The notes under the pieces were generated by a model that saw nothing but the letters and a program-made list of their open reading frames with translations, searched no databases and was not told the origin of the DNA. A DNA stretch of 64,000 nucleotides from Castellaniella defragrans (GTDB lineage Bacteria > Pseudomonadota > Gammaproteobacteria > Burkholderiales > Burkholderiaceae_B): positions 1,634 through 65,633 of the forward strand of contig NZ_JACHIB010000007.1 in the NCBI RefSeq assembly GCF_014203015.1. Direction: 5' to 3'. This document shows, one piece after another, positions 1 through 8,492 of the stretch. The position numbers were made by a program, and so were the translations under genes. The number at the start of each line of letters is the position of its first letter. Positions within the stretch are counted from its first letter, which is position 1.

Positions 1-1219
1 TGATGTCGCTGGCGACATCGGTCAGCGCGTAGTCCGCATCCAGTGGCAGTGCTGCAGCTATGTTCGCCAGGGTGTCGGCGATTGAGTAGGTGTAGTCCCC
101 AGCGTTGGTCGCACCGCTGATCACGCTGGCTTCCGCCACCGTCACAGCGGTGATGTCGACAGCATCATCGGTCAGCGCGTAGTCCACAATCAGTGGCCAC
201 GCAGCAGCTATGTTCGCCAGGGTGTCGCTGATGCTGTAAGTCACCGTGCCTGCAACATCAATGAAGATAGCCTCGACCTGCGCCACGGTGGCCGGACCGG
301 AAAGCATCAGGTTGCCGTCGCCGTAAATTTCTTTGTCAGCGAACACATTGGCCGGGCCGGACAGGGTCTTGCCAGCGCCCACCAGGATAGAGTCGATATC
401 CGCTGCGTCGGCGGCGGTGGTGACCGAAGTCGAACCGCTGGTGAACTTCAGTTTTCCGCCGGTTTCCACCACGCTGATGGACGCCCCCGCGTTGTTGAAA
501 CTGATCTCCACGTGGGGTGCATCGCCGGTTTCAGTCACCGTGAACGGGACGGACGGCTCGCCCCCGCCGCCCTCGTCGATGGGCTTGAAGGTGTCGGGCA
601 GCACGACGCCCTCGGGCACGATGACCGAGGGCGGGACGACCAGCAGTTGGCCGGGGAGGGGCACGAAGTCGAGCGGGATGGGGGTGTCGGGCGCGGGCGT
701 CCAGCCCGCGGGCGGACGGAAGCTGGGCAGGAAGGGCGCGACTTCGGCGACGCGGGCCAGGGCGTCGAGGATGCGGGCGGGATCGGCCAGGGCGGCGTTG
801 AAGACGGGATCGTTGGCGAACTGGGCGAGGGTGATGCCGTTGCCCAGGTCGCGGCCTTCGTGCAGGCCATGGGTGACCAGGTGCTGGTAGAGATTCAGTC
901 CCTCGATGGCGGCGAGATCGGGGTTGGCGGCGCGGTAGGCGCCCAGGTCGAGGAAGGGGGTGATGGCGCGCGGCTCGCTCTGGCCGTGGAGCAGGAAGTG
1001 TTCGTAGGCCGAGCCCTGGCCGGCAGCGACGGCGGCGGCGACGTCGGGGTTGCGCGCCAGGTAGTAGACCGGATCGAAGAGGGTGGCGGGGGCGCGGTTT
1101 TCATACTGGCCGTGGAGCAGGAAGTGCTGGTAGGCCGAACCCTGGCCGGCGGCCACGGCGGCGACGACGTCCGGGTTGTGGTCCAGATACCATTGTTCGT
1201 GGAAAAGCGAGACAGCCAT
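1..1219 (-). CDS. Large repeat-containing surface/secreted protein, N-terminal 406 codons only
   Basis: The reading frame is open from an ATG at 1219 to the left edge, so the C-terminus and export signals are missing. A good AGGAG ribosome site lies just upstream (about 1224-1230). Residues 11-115 hold three units of a 42-residue repeat centred on NPDV at 15, NPDV at 57 and a weaker NPDL at 99, each followed by an aromatic-HF/L-LHG segment. A proline-rich linker (about 165-230) follows. From about residue 240 there is a beta-rich region that ends in 50-residue repeats containing the core DTLANIAAA. No classical signal peptide is present. Such architecture is typical of large type I-secreted adhesins or RTX/S-layer-like proteins, but that assignment is inference because no calcium-binding nonapeptides are inside the window. 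The repeat part (1 to about 530) looks less GC-rich than the N-terminal part, suggesting a mosaic gene. Confidence 0.75.
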   Translation of the reverse strand, partial: MAVSLFHEQWYLDHNPDVVAAVAAGQGSAYQHFLLHGQYENRAPATLFDPVYYLARNPDVAAAVAAGQGSAYEHFLLHGQSEPRAITPFLDLGAYRAANPDLAAIEGLNLYQHLVTHGLHEGRDLGNGITLAQFANDPVFNAALADPARILDALARVAEVAPFLPSFRPPAGWTPAPDTPIPLDFVPLPGQLLVVPPSVIVPEGVVLPDTFKPIDEGGGGEPSVPFTVTETGDAPHVEISFNNAGASISVVETGGKLKFTSGSTSVTTAADAADIDSILVGAGKTLSGPANVFADKEIYGDGNLMLSGPATVAQVEAIFIDVAGTVTYSISDTLANIAAAWPLIVDYALTDDAVDITAVTVAEASVISGATNAGDYTYSIADTLANIAAALPLDADYALTDVASDI

Positions 1220-1332
1220 GAAAACTCCTGCGGCGCGCGGGCCGGTTCCAAATTATTTTATGGTTGAACATTGTGCTGAATTGCCCCTTGCGCTGCCATC
1301 TCTACAAATGCACCTGTACAAATGTAGGTATT

Positions 1333-1354
1333 CCTTTGCCAGGGCTGGCAAAGG
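1333..1354. promoter_or_regulatory. 22-bp palindrome overlapping the response regulator promoter
   Basis: CCTTTGCCAG and CTGGCAAAGG form perfect 10-base arms separated by two G residues. The gap is too short for an RNA hairpin loop, so this reads better as a dimer-binding operator. Its right arm contains the candidate -35 element of the downstream response regulator gene. The binding protein is unknown; autoregulation is possible. Confidence 0.45.
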
Positions 1355-1373
1355 GGGAGGCGGCGGCTATGAT
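1345..1373 (+). promoter_or_regulatory. Candidate sigma-70 promoter of the NarL-type regulator
   Basis: CTGGCA (1345-1350) and TATGAT (1368-1373) are separated by 17 bases and lie about 37 bases before the regulator start. The match to consensus is moderate (4/6 and 5/6). Confidence 0.4.
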
Positions 1374-1409
1374 AGGGCGATCAGCGGTGCCACAGCTCCG
1401 GAGGCTGCC

Positions 1410-2027
1410 TTGACCCAACCCGATTCCATCCTGCTGGTCGACGACCATCCGGTGTTCCGCCTGGGCATGCGCCACGTGCTGGCCCACCGGTTCCCGCGGG
1501 CGCCGCTGGCCGAGGCCGGCACCTTCGACGAGGCGCTGCTCAAGGCCCAGGCCCTGCGCCCCGCGCCGGCGCTCTTCGTGCTCGATCTGATGCTGCCGGG
1601 CTTCGCGCCCGACACCGGCATTCCCCTGCTGCGCGGCCTGTATCCCCGCGCGGTGATCGTGGTCCTTTCCATGGCCGAGGCCGCCGCGTACGTCGATCAG
1701 GTCATGCGGGCGGGCGCCGACGGCTTCGTGGGCAAATCGGTGCCGCCCGACGAGATCGCCGCCGCGATCGAATCCATCTGCGACGGCGAAATCCTGGTGC
1801 GCACGGCCCCTTCGCTCCTGGGCGGCGAGGCCCTGGTGCTGTCGCCGCGCCAGCGCGAGGTGCTGGCTCTGCTGGAACAGGGCAAGAGCAACAAGGAAAT
1901 CGGCGCCGAGCTGGGCATTTCGCCGCTGACGGCGCGCATGCACGTCTCGGCGCTGATGCGGGTGCTGGGCGTCGACAGCCGCACGGCGATCGTGGCGCGG
2001 GCCAGCCGCTGGCACCTGCCGCGCTGA
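1410..2027 (+). CDS. NarL/FixJ-type response regulator (REC + LuxR helix-turn-helix)
   Basis: This 205-residue protein has a receiver domain (about 5-120) with the acidic pair D11-D12, acceptor D59 in VLDLMLPG, S87 and the conserved K109. A GerE/LuxR-type DNA-binding helix-turn-helix (about 142-200) starts at LSPRQREVLALL. I chose a TTG start because it gives the normal receiver N-terminus and lies five bases after CGGAGG at 1399-1404; earlier in-frame starts would add an unrelated leader. The gene is convergent with the hybrid kinase at 2050-3852, 22 bases away, which is the obvious candidate partner. The target genes are not evident; the divergent repeat protein at 1-1219 shares its upstream region and is a candidate. 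Confidence 0.85.
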   Translation: MTQPDSILLVDDHPVFRLGMRHVLAHRFPRAPLAEAGTFDEALLKAQALRPAPALFVLDLMLPGFAPDTGIPLLRGLYPRAVIVVLSMAEAAAYVDQVMRAGADGFVGKSVPPDEIAAAIESICDGEILVRTAPSLLGGEALVLSPRQREVLALLEQGKSNKEIGAELGISPLTARMHVSALMRVLGVDSRTAIVARASRWHLPR

Positions 2028-2049
2028 GGCCGGCGCGGGCCGCCGGCGC

Positions 2050-3852
2050 TCAGGGTCCGGGCCGCGGCGGGGGCGGGTGGCGCATCAGCCAGGCGCGCAG
2101 TTCGACGGGCGGCACCGGCTTGGGCAGGTAGGCGATGCCGGCGGCGGCCAGGGCCCGTTCGCGCGCGGCATCCATCCGGCCGGCGACGATCAGGGCGGGA
2201 ACGTCCCAGCCTTCGCGCTCGCGGATGGCGAGGACGGTCTGCAGCCCGTCGGCCTGGCCGGGACCCAGGTCGAAATCGCTGATGATGGCCTGCATGCCCA
2301 GGAGGGTGTCGGGCGGCTGGCCGTAGGCGTGGACGGTGCAGCCCCAGCGCCGCAGCAGGCCGGCGCCAGCGGCCAGCACCTCGGGGTCGTCGTCGATCAG
2401 GCAGACCGGCCGCCCCTTGAGCGGGTGGGCCAGGCGTTCCCAGAGGTCCTGCGCGGGGGCGCCGTCCTGCGGGGCGCAGGGCTGCAGGCCCGAAACCCGG
2501 AAGGTGGTGCCCCGGCCGATGCGCGAGCGCACCCGCACGCGCAGCTGCAGCAGGCGGGCGAGCCGGCGCACGATGGTCAGCCCCAGGCCCAGCCCGTCGA
2601 TGTGCGGGCCATGCGGCGTTTCGATGCGGTAGAACTCCTCGAAGATGGCGTCCATCTGTTCGGGCGCGATGCCCGGCCCCTGGTCGCTGATCTGGATGCT
2701 CAGTCCGTCGGGGCCGCGCCGGATGCCCAGCAGGATGTCGCCCTGCCCGTACTTGATGGCGTTGGTGAGCAGGTTCTGGACGATCGCGCTCAGCAGGCCC
2801 GGGTCGCTGCACACCCAGACCGGTGGATCGAAAAGCCGGAAGCGGGCGGCCGCGCGCGCCGCGATCTGCTGCCGGGAGGCGTGCCACTGGGGCTGGGCCT
2901 GTCCCCAGGCCTGGCGCAGCAGCTCGCCCAGGTCCAGCGGCTGCGGGTGGGGGCGGATGCCGCCCACGTCCAGGCGCGAGATGTCGAGCAGCGACTGGAA
3001 GAGGCCCGAGACCGTGCCCACGGCGCGTTCGATGCCGCCGACCAGTTCCCGCTGGCCGGTGTCCAGGCGGGTATCGTGCAGGGCGGCGGCCAGCAGGCCG
3101 ATGGCGTGGATCGGCTGGCGCAGGTCGTGGCTGGCCTGGACGAGGAAACGGGATTTGGCCATGCTGGCGTCTTCGGCCTGCCGCCGCGCCTCGTCCAGCG
3201 CCTGCGAGGTGGCGGTGAGTTCGGTCAGGCGGGCGTTGAGCGAGACGGAAAGCTGCGCGTTGCGGGCCAGGAAGCTGCCCATGCGCCAGGATTGCAGGGT
3301 GAGCAGGCCGCAGTACAGCAGCACCATGACGGCGTTGATGCCGCCGTACCACCAGGCCGGATCGTGGCGGAGATAGGCCAGCGCCAGCAGCGGCAGCGAG
3401 GTCCACAGGCTGAGCAGGCAGGAGCGCGGCAGGGCGTGCTGCGACGAGACCGCCCCCAGGGCGGTGCCTTCCAGCGCCAGGGAATACGCCGGCAGCAGGG
3501 CGGGATCGTCCCGCGCCACCCACAGGGCGCCCAGGCCCCAGCCCAGGCCGGCCAGGGTGGTGAGCAGCGAGTGCAGGATGCCGTATGCACGGGCGGCCCG
3601 CGGCGCCGGCCCGGCGGGCTGCCCGTCGGGCCAGCGCCGGGTGTAGGTCCGCGCCAGGATCAGCATGGCGGCCGACAGCGTCAGCATGCAGGCGAACCAG
3701 ATCAGGATTTCGCGGCGGCTGGCCAGGTTGATGCCGTGCTGCCAGGCCAGGCCCAGCAGGGCGACGACGCCCAGGTGGATCAGCCAGCTGTGGCGGGCCA
3801 GGCTGAACAGGTAGTCGAGCCGCCAGCCGGCCACGGGCCCGGAACGTGCCAA
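2050..3852 (-). CDS. Hybrid sensor histidine kinase with C-terminal receiver domain
   Basis: The 600-residue protein begins with about six hydrophobic segments (residues 20-205) without a large periplasmic loop, so it probably senses in or near the membrane. A short coiled segment leads into the dimerisation/phosphoacceptor domain with the H-box SHDLRQPIHAIG (near 240). The ATPase domain follows, with an N-box (NLLTNAIKYG), DQGPGI and GLGLTIV. The last 115 residues form a receiver with an acidic DDD cluster, the acceptor in SDFDLGPG and a LPKP lysine. The receiver suggests an intramolecular relay or attenuation before transfer to the convergent NarL-type regulator at 1410. It follows the HMG-CoA lyase gene by 28 bases on the same strand and may be cotranscribed. 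The signal sensed is unknown. Confidence 0.88.
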   Translation of the reverse strand: MARSGPVAGWRLDYLFSLARHSWLIHLGVVALLGLAWQHGINLASRREILIWFACMLTLSAAMLILARTYTRRWPDGQPAGPAPRAARAYGILHSLLTTLAGLGWGLGALWVARDDPALLPAYSLALEGTALGAVSSQHALPRSCLLSLWTSLPLLALAYLRHDPAWWYGGINAVMVLLYCGLLTLQSWRMGSFLARNAQLSVSLNARLTELTATSQALDEARRQAEDASMAKSRFLVQASHDLRQPIHAIGLLAAALHDTRLDTGQRELVGGIERAVGTVSGLFQSLLDISRLDVGGIRPHPQPLDLGELLRQAWGQAQPQWHASRQQIAARAAARFRLFDPPVWVCSDPGLLSAIVQNLLTNAIKYGQGDILLGIRRGPDGLSIQISDQGPGIAPEQMDAIFEEFYRIETPHGPHIDGLGLGLTIVRRLARLLQLRVRVRSRIGRGTTFRVSGLQPCAPQDGAPAQDLWERLAHPLKGRPVCLIDDDPEVLAAGAGLLRRWGCTVHAYGQPPDTLLGMQAIISDFDLGPGQADGLQTVLAIREREGWDVPALIVAGRMDAARERALAAAGIAYLPKPVPPVELRAWLMRHPPPPRPGP

Positions 3853-3880
3853 GACGGCCTCTCGGTGAGCGCGGGCGGGC

Positions 3881-4786
3881 CTAGGACGCTTTTTTCAGCG
3901 CCAGGGCGCGGCCCGCGCGGCTGGACGTGGGGCGGCCGATGCGTTCGGAGATCCACTGGCCGATGTCCACGACGGCGTCCAGATCGACGCCGGTTTCCAG
4001 CCCCTGGCCGCGCAGCAGGTACAGCACGTCTTCGGTGGCGACGTTGCCGGTGGCGCCCTTGGCGTAGGGGCAGCCGCCCAGCCCGGCCACCGAGCTGTGG
4101 AAGATGCGCACGCCGCAGTCCAGCGCGGCCAGGATGTTGGCCAGGGCCTGGCCGTAGGTGTCGTGGAAGTGCCCCGAGACGCGGGTGCCCAGGTCGGCGA
4201 CCTGGCCCACGGCGCGCAGCACGCGCCCGACCTGGGCGGCGGTGCCCACGCCGATGGTGTCGGCCACGTCGATCTCGTCGCAGCCCAGGCGCAGGAAGCG
4301 TTCGGCCACGTCGACCACGGCGGCCACCGGGGTTTCGCCCTGGTAGGGACAGCCCAGCGAGCAGCTGATGCTGCCGCGCAGACGCAGCCCGGCCGCTTTC
4401 GCTGCGGCGGCCACGGGCTCGAAGCGGGCGATGGATTCGGCGATCGAGCAGTTGATGTTGCGCTGGGAGAAGGCCTCGCTGGCGGCGCCGAAGATCACGA
4501 TCTCGTCGGCGCGGGCGGCCAGGGCGCCCTCGAAGCCGCGCAGATTGGGCACCAGGACGGAATAGATCGTGCCGGGACGGCGGGCGATGCCGGCCATGAC
4601 TTGCGCGCCGTCGGCCATCTGCGGCACCCATTTCGGCGAGACGAAGGAGGCGGCCTCGACGTTGGCGAAGCCGGCGGCGGCCAGGCGGTCGACGAGCTCG
4701 ATCTTGACGGCGGTGTCGACGAACTGTTTTTCATTCTGCAGGCCGTCGCGCGGCCCGACTTCGACGATCTTGATGTGTTCGGCCAT
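3881..4786 (-). CDS. mvaB: Hydroxymethylglutaryl-CoA lyase
   Basis: A 301-residue TIM-barrel enzyme that cleaves HMG-CoA to acetoacetate and acetyl-CoA in leucine and ketone-body metabolism. Family hallmarks include VEVGPRDGLQNE at the N-terminus, SGHFHDTYG as metal-ligand histidines, and the signature SVAGLGGCPYAKGATGN containing the catalytic cysteine. The start at 4786 gives the usual MAEHIKIVEVGPRDG beginning; an upstream in-frame start at 4834 would add 16 poorly conserved residues. It lies 60 bases downstream of dprA and just upstream of the hybrid kinase, but no leucine catabolic partner genes are adjacent. Confidence 0.93.
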   Translation of the reverse strand: MAEHIKIVEVGPRDGLQNEKQFVDTAVKIELVDRLAAAGFANVEAASFVSPKWVPQMADGAQVMAGIARRPGTIYSVLVPNLRGFEGALAARADEIVIFGAASEAFSQRNINCSIAESIARFEPVAAAAKAAGLRLRGSISCSLGCPYQGETPVAAVVDVAERFLRLGCDEIDVADTIGVGTAAQVGRVLRAVGQVADLGTRVSGHFHDTYGQALANILAALDCGVRIFHSSVAGLGGCPYAKGATGNVATEDVLYLLRGQGLETGVDLDAVVDIGQWISERIGRPTSSRAGRALALKKAS

Positions 4787-4846
4787 GGAATTCCATCCGG
4801 TGGGGGCCCGCGCCGTGCGGGACGGGTCCATCATAGCGCAGCCGGC

Positions 4847-6082
4847 TCAGGGCCTGCGCCGGTAGCGGCCGTCGGCGGTGCGTTCGATGCGGCCGGCGAT
4901 CTCCAGCAGGGTCAGGCGGCCCAGGAGGCGGTCGATGGGCCAGTCCAGGTCAACCCCCAGGGTGTCGAGATCCACCGGATCGAGGCCGATCCGCCGCAGC
5001 AGGGCGTCGTCCGCGGGGTCGATTCCAGGGCCGGTTTCGGGGGCGGTTTCTGAGCCGGTTTCTGGACCGGTTTCTGGGCCGGCGCCCGCGGCGGGCGCGG
5101 CGGCGGGGCCGGCGCCGGGAGCGGTGGGTTCGGCGCCGGGGCCCCTGACGGGCGGCGGGGCGGCCCGCAGGCCCGGCAGCGCGCCCTGGCGGAGTTCTTC
5201 GACGATGTCCTGGCCGGACTCGACCAGCTTGGCGCCCTGGCGGATCAGGGCGTGGCAGCCGCGCGACAGGGGGGAATGGATGGAGCCGGGGATGGCGAAG
5301 ACCTCGCGCCCCAGCTCGCCCGCCAGCCGGGCGGTGATCAGCGAGCCGCTGCGCGCGGCGGCCTCGACCACCAGCACGCCCTGGCTCAGGGCGGCGACGA
5401 TGCGGTTGCGCCGCGGGAAATGGAAGGGCAGGCCCGGCGTGCCCAGGGGGAATTCCGACAGCAGCAGGCCGTGGGTGGCGATGCGGTGGGCCAGGGCGTG
5501 GTGGGCGGCCGGATAGACGCGGTCGATGCCGGTGCCCAGCACGGCCAGGGTGCCGCCGCCGGCTTCGCCGGCGTCCAGGGCGCCGGCGTGGGCCGCGCCG
5601 TCGATGCCGCTGGCCAGGCCGCTGACCACGCACCAGCCCTGCAGGGCCAGGTGGCGCGCGAAGGCATGGGCGTTGCGCTCGCCGTCCGCGGTGGCGTGGC
5701 GCGCTCCGACGATGGCCAGCATGGGACGGTCCAGGAGGTCGAGCCGGCCGTGGGCGTACAGGATCGGCGGCGGGTCGGTCAGCGCATACAGCGCGCGCGG
5801 GTAGTGGGGGTCGGCCAGGGTCAGCAGGTGATGGCCGTCGGCCCGCAGCCAGTCCAGCGCCTGGTCGATGGCGGCCTGGATGTCCGGTCCGGGCGGCTGG
5901 CGCAGGCGGGCCGCCAGCGCCGGGTCCAGGTGGCGCGCCAGGCTGCCGGTGGTGGCCGTGAGGATGTCCTGCGGCATGCCGAAGACCGACAGCAGCAGGC
6001 GCACCCGGTCCGCGCCCAGGTCCGGTTCGAGGCTCAGGCGGATCCAGGCGCGCAGTTCGGTTTCGGGGGCGTTCAGGGGCAT
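4847..6082 (-). CDS. dprA: DNA processing protein DprA (Smf)
   Basis: DprA binds incoming single-stranded DNA and loads RecA during natural transformation. The 411-residue protein has an N-terminal SAM-like segment, the Rossmann-type DNA-binding domain (about 100-305) with [33 protein letters not shown] and an [13 protein letters not shown] motif, and a C-terminal winged helix (about 350-411). Between the last two lies an alanine/proline-rich linker with four PET-G type units. The start at 6082 matches the family N-terminus; further upstream the frame is arginine/proline-rich noise. It is divergent from def-fmt, a common bacterial arrangement. Confidence 0.95.
   Translation of the reverse strand: MPLNAPETELRAWIRLSLEPDLGADRVRLLLSVFGMPQDILTATTGSLARHLDPALAARLRQPPGPDIQAAIDQALDWLRADGHHLLTLADPHYPRALYALTDPPPILYAHGRLDLLDRPMLAIVGARHATADGERNAHAFARHLALQGWCVVSGLASGIDGAAHAGALDAGEAGGGTLAVLGTGIDRVYPAAHHALAHRIATHGLLLSEFPLGTPGLPFHFPRRNRIVAALSQGVLVVEAAARSGSLITARLAGELGREVFAIPGSIHSPLSRGCHALIRQGAKLVESGQDIVEELRQGALPGLRAAPPPVRGPGAEPTAPGAGPAAAPAAGAGPETGPETGSETAPETGPGIDPADDALLRRIGLDPVDLDTLGVDLDWPIDRLLGRLTLLEIAGRIERTADGRYRRRP
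5029..5076. repeat. Four 12-bp tandem units inside dprA linker
   Basis: Four successive 12-base units share the core CGGTTTC and translate on the minus strand to alternating ETG/P residues in the DprA linker. The first unit differs at its last bases and the fourth is exact apart from its first two bases. The unit is a multiple of three, so copy number changes would keep frame. Confidence 0.7.
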
Positions 6083-6229
6083 CGCGTCGGGGCGGATTCG
6101 CTCGGGTCGGGGGGATCGCGCCAGTGTGCCATGAAAGCGGCCGGGCCTTGCGGCGGGCGGGATGCTCCTGTCCCGCGCCATGGTCCTGATTTATCATGGA
6201 GCTTTGGCATCATCGTCACGGTTTTCGAC

Positions 6230-6754
6230 ATGGCTCTGCTTCCCATTCTCAAATACCCGGACCCCCGGCTGCACAAGGTCGCCGCGCCGGTGCGGCAGGT
6301 GGACGACCGCATCCGCCAGCTGGTGCGCGACATGGCGGAAACCATGTACGCCGCGCCCGGCGTCGGCCTGGCCGCGACCCAGGTGGACGTGCACGAGCGG
6401 GTCGTGGTCATCGACGTCTCGGAAGACGGCAACGACCTGCACGTGCTGATCAACCCCGAAATCACCTGGAAGAGCGACGAGCTCCAGGTCTACGAAGAGG
6501 GCTGCCTGTCGGTGCCCGGCATCTACGACGAGGTCGAACGCAGCGCGCGCATCCACGTGCGCGCCCTGGACGAGCGCGGCGAGCCCTACGAGTTCGACGC
6601 CGAGGGCCTGCTGGCCGTGTGCGTGCAGCACGAACTGGACCACCTGCTGGGCAAGGTCTTCGTCGAGTACCTGTCCGTGCTTAAGCAGAACCGCATCCGC
6701 ACGCGCCTGCGCAAGCAGCAGCGCGAGGCCCAGCGCGAAGCCGCCGGGGCCTGA
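6230..6754 (+). CDS. def: Peptide deformylase
   Basis: The 174-residue metalloenzyme removes the formyl group from nascent protein N-termini. All three motifs are present: [13 protein letters not shown] with the metal-binding cysteine, and QHELDH with the two metal histidines and catalytic glutamate. The ATG at 6230 gives the standard [14 protein letters not shown] start, although no strong ribosome-binding site precedes it. The stop codon directly abuts the fmt start with no spacer, so the two are translated as a unit. Confidence 0.97.
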   Translation: MALLPILKYPDPRLHKVAAPVRQVDDRIRQLVRDMAETMYAAPGVGLAATQVDVHERVVVIDVSEDGNDLHVLINPEITWKSDELQVYEEGCLSVPGIYDEVERSARIHVRALDERGEPYEFDAEGLLAVCVQHELDHLLGKVFVEYLSVLKQNRIRTRLRKQQREAQREAAGA

Positions 6755-7714
6755 ATGCGGATCGCCTTCGCGGGAACCCCGGAATTCGCCCGGCAGGCCC
6801 TGGACGCCCTGATCGGGGCGGGGCATGGGGTCGTCTGCGTGCTGACCCAGCCGGACCGCCCCTCGGGGCGCGGCATGAAGCTCATGCCCAGCCCCGTCAA
6901 GCAGGCCGCGCAGGCCGCCGGCATTCCGGTGCTGCAGCCGCGCAGCCTGCGGCTGGACGGCAGGTATCCGGAGGACGCCGAGGCGGCCCGGACCGCGCTG
7001 CGGGACCTGGCGCCGGATGTCATGGTGGTGGCGGCCTATGGCCTGATCCTGCCGCAGTGGGTGCTCGACCTGCCGCGCCACGGCTGCCTGAACATCCACG
7101 CCAGCCTGCTGCCGCGCTGGCGCGGGGCGGCGCCCATCCAGCGCGCGATCGAGGCGGGCGACGCCGCCAGCGGCGTGACCATCATGCAGATGGACGCGGG
7201 CCTGGACACGGGCGCCATGCTGCACCGGGTGGAACGCCCGCTGGCGCCCGACGAGACCGGCGCGAGCCTGCACGACGGGCTGGCGGCCGACGGCGCGCGC
7301 GCCATCGTGGACGTGCTCGCGCGGCTGGCAGCCGGGGATGCGCCGGTGCCGGTGCCTCAGCCCGAGGCGGGCGTGTGCTATGCCGGCAAGCTGCTGAAAT
7401 CCGAATCGGCGCTGGATTTCTCCCGCCCCGCGGCGGAACTGGCGCGCCGGGTGCGGGCCTTCGATCCGTTTCCCGGCACGACGATGGCGCTGCCCGGATT
7501 CGATCAGCCGGTGAAGGTATGGGGGGCGCGGGCCCTGCCGGCCGCCGCCGGCGCGGCGGGCGGGGATGCGCCGGCTCCCGGCGCGATCCTGGGCATGGGG
7601 CCCGAGGGCATCGACGTGGCGACGGCGGATGGCGTGCTGCGCGTGACGGCGCTGCAAAAGCCCGGCGGCCGGCGCCAGCCGGTGGCGGAATTCATGCGCT
7701 CGTATCGCGGGTAG
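6755..7714 (+). CDS. fmt: Methionyl-tRNA formyltransferase
   Basis: A 319-residue enzyme that formylates initiator Met-tRNA using 10-formyltetrahydrofolate. The N-terminal formyltransferase fold carries [16 protein letters not shown], giving the catalytic asparagine and histidine plus the signature loop, and MDAGLDTG, giving the catalytic aspartate. The C-terminal OB-fold-like tRNA-binding domain spans about 205-319 and has an alanine/glycine-rich insertion near residue 265. It starts at the base after the def stop. Confidence 0.97.
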   Translation: MRIAFAGTPEFARQALDALIGAGHGVVCVLTQPDRPSGRGMKLMPSPVKQAAQAAGIPVLQPRSLRLDGRYPEDAEAARTALRDLAPDVMVVAAYGLILPQWVLDLPRHGCLNIHASLLPRWRGAAPIQRAIEAGDAASGVTIMQMDAGLDTGAMLHRVERPLAPDETGASLHDGLAADGARAIVDVLARLAAGDAPVPVPQPEAGVCYAGKLLKSESALDFSRPAAELARRVRAFDPFPGTTMALPGFDQPVKVWGARALPAAAGAAGGDAPAPGAILGMGPEGIDVATADGVLRVTALQKPGGRRQPVAEFMRSYRG

Positions 7715-7772
7715 CTGCGCGGCCTTGGCGCGTTCCGGATCCCGGGCGCGCGGCGGCCGGGCCGGAGGCCGC

Positions 7773-8486
7773 TCAGCCGCCGGACGATTTCTTGCGTGAA
7801 GTGTCGATGCCGAGCTGCTTGAGCTTGCGGTACAGGTGGGTGCGTTCCAGCCCGGTGCGCTCGGACACCCGCGTCATGCTGTGATTTTCGTGCAGCAGGT
7901 GGTATTCAAAGTAGATGCGCTCGAATTCGTCGCGCGCTTCGCGCAGGGGCTGGTTGAGCGAGATCCGGCCCAGGTGCGAGTCGTCGTGCGCGGGGGCGGC
8001 GGGCGCGGCGCCCGCGGGCTGCGCGGCGGCGGGCGCGCCGGCCAGGGCGGGCGGCTGCGTGAAGACCGGGTCGGCGGGTGCCGCCGGGCGTTCGGTGCGG
8101 CTGCGCATGGACGCCGGGATCACCGGGCGCGCGAGGCCCGCGGCGACGGTCTTGAGCAGCTTCTGCAGGGTGATGGGCTTTTCCAGGAAATCGACGGCGC
8201 CGATGCGGGTGGCTTCGACGGCGGTGTCCACGGTGGCGTGGCCGCTCATCATGATCACGGGCATGTTCAGCAGCCCCTGGCTGGACCATTCCTTGAGCAG
8301 GGTGACGCCGTCGATGTCGGGCATCCAGATGTCCAGCAATACCAGGTCGGGGCGCTGGCGGAGACGGGATTCGCGGGCCTGTGCCGCATTTTCCGCGAGT
8401 TCGACCGTGTGGCCTTCGTCGTAGAGAATTTCGGACAGCAGTTCGCGGATGCCTATTTCGTCGTCCACCACCAGAATTCTGGCCAT
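7773..8486 (-). CDS. NtrX-like response regulator lacking the AAA+ domain (REC + Fis-type HTH)
   Basis: The 237-residue protein has a receiver domain (1-120: VVDDE, acceptor aspartate in LLDIWMPDIDG, MSGHA, EKP). An alanine/proline-rich linker (125-175) and a Fis-type helix-turn-helix (about 185-230, ending in ERTHLYRKLKQLGI) follow. NtrX regulators usually carry a sigma-54-interacting ATPase domain between these parts, and here it is missing, so it must act as an ordinary DNA-binding regulator. Its start lies six bases after the sensor kinase stop, with the ribosome site overlapping that stop. It is therefore the partner of the kinase at 8493-10871. Confidence 0.9.
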   Translation of the reverse strand: MARILVVDDEIGIRELLSEILYDEGHTVELAENAAQARESRLRQRPDLVLLDIWMPDIDGVTLLKEWSSQGLLNMPVIMMSGHATVDTAVEATRIGAVDFLEKPITLQKLLKTVAAGLARPVIPASMRSRTERPAAPADPVFTQPPALAGAPAAAQPAGAAPAAPAHDDSHLGRISLNQPLREARDEFERIYFEYHLLHENHSMTRVSERTGLERTHLYRKLKQLGIDTSRKKSSGG

Positions 8487-8492
8487 ATCACC

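Noticed and set aside
2029-2049. Bidirectional terminator between the response regulator and hybrid kinase.
   Set aside because: The GC palindrome there is short and no T-run follows on either strand.
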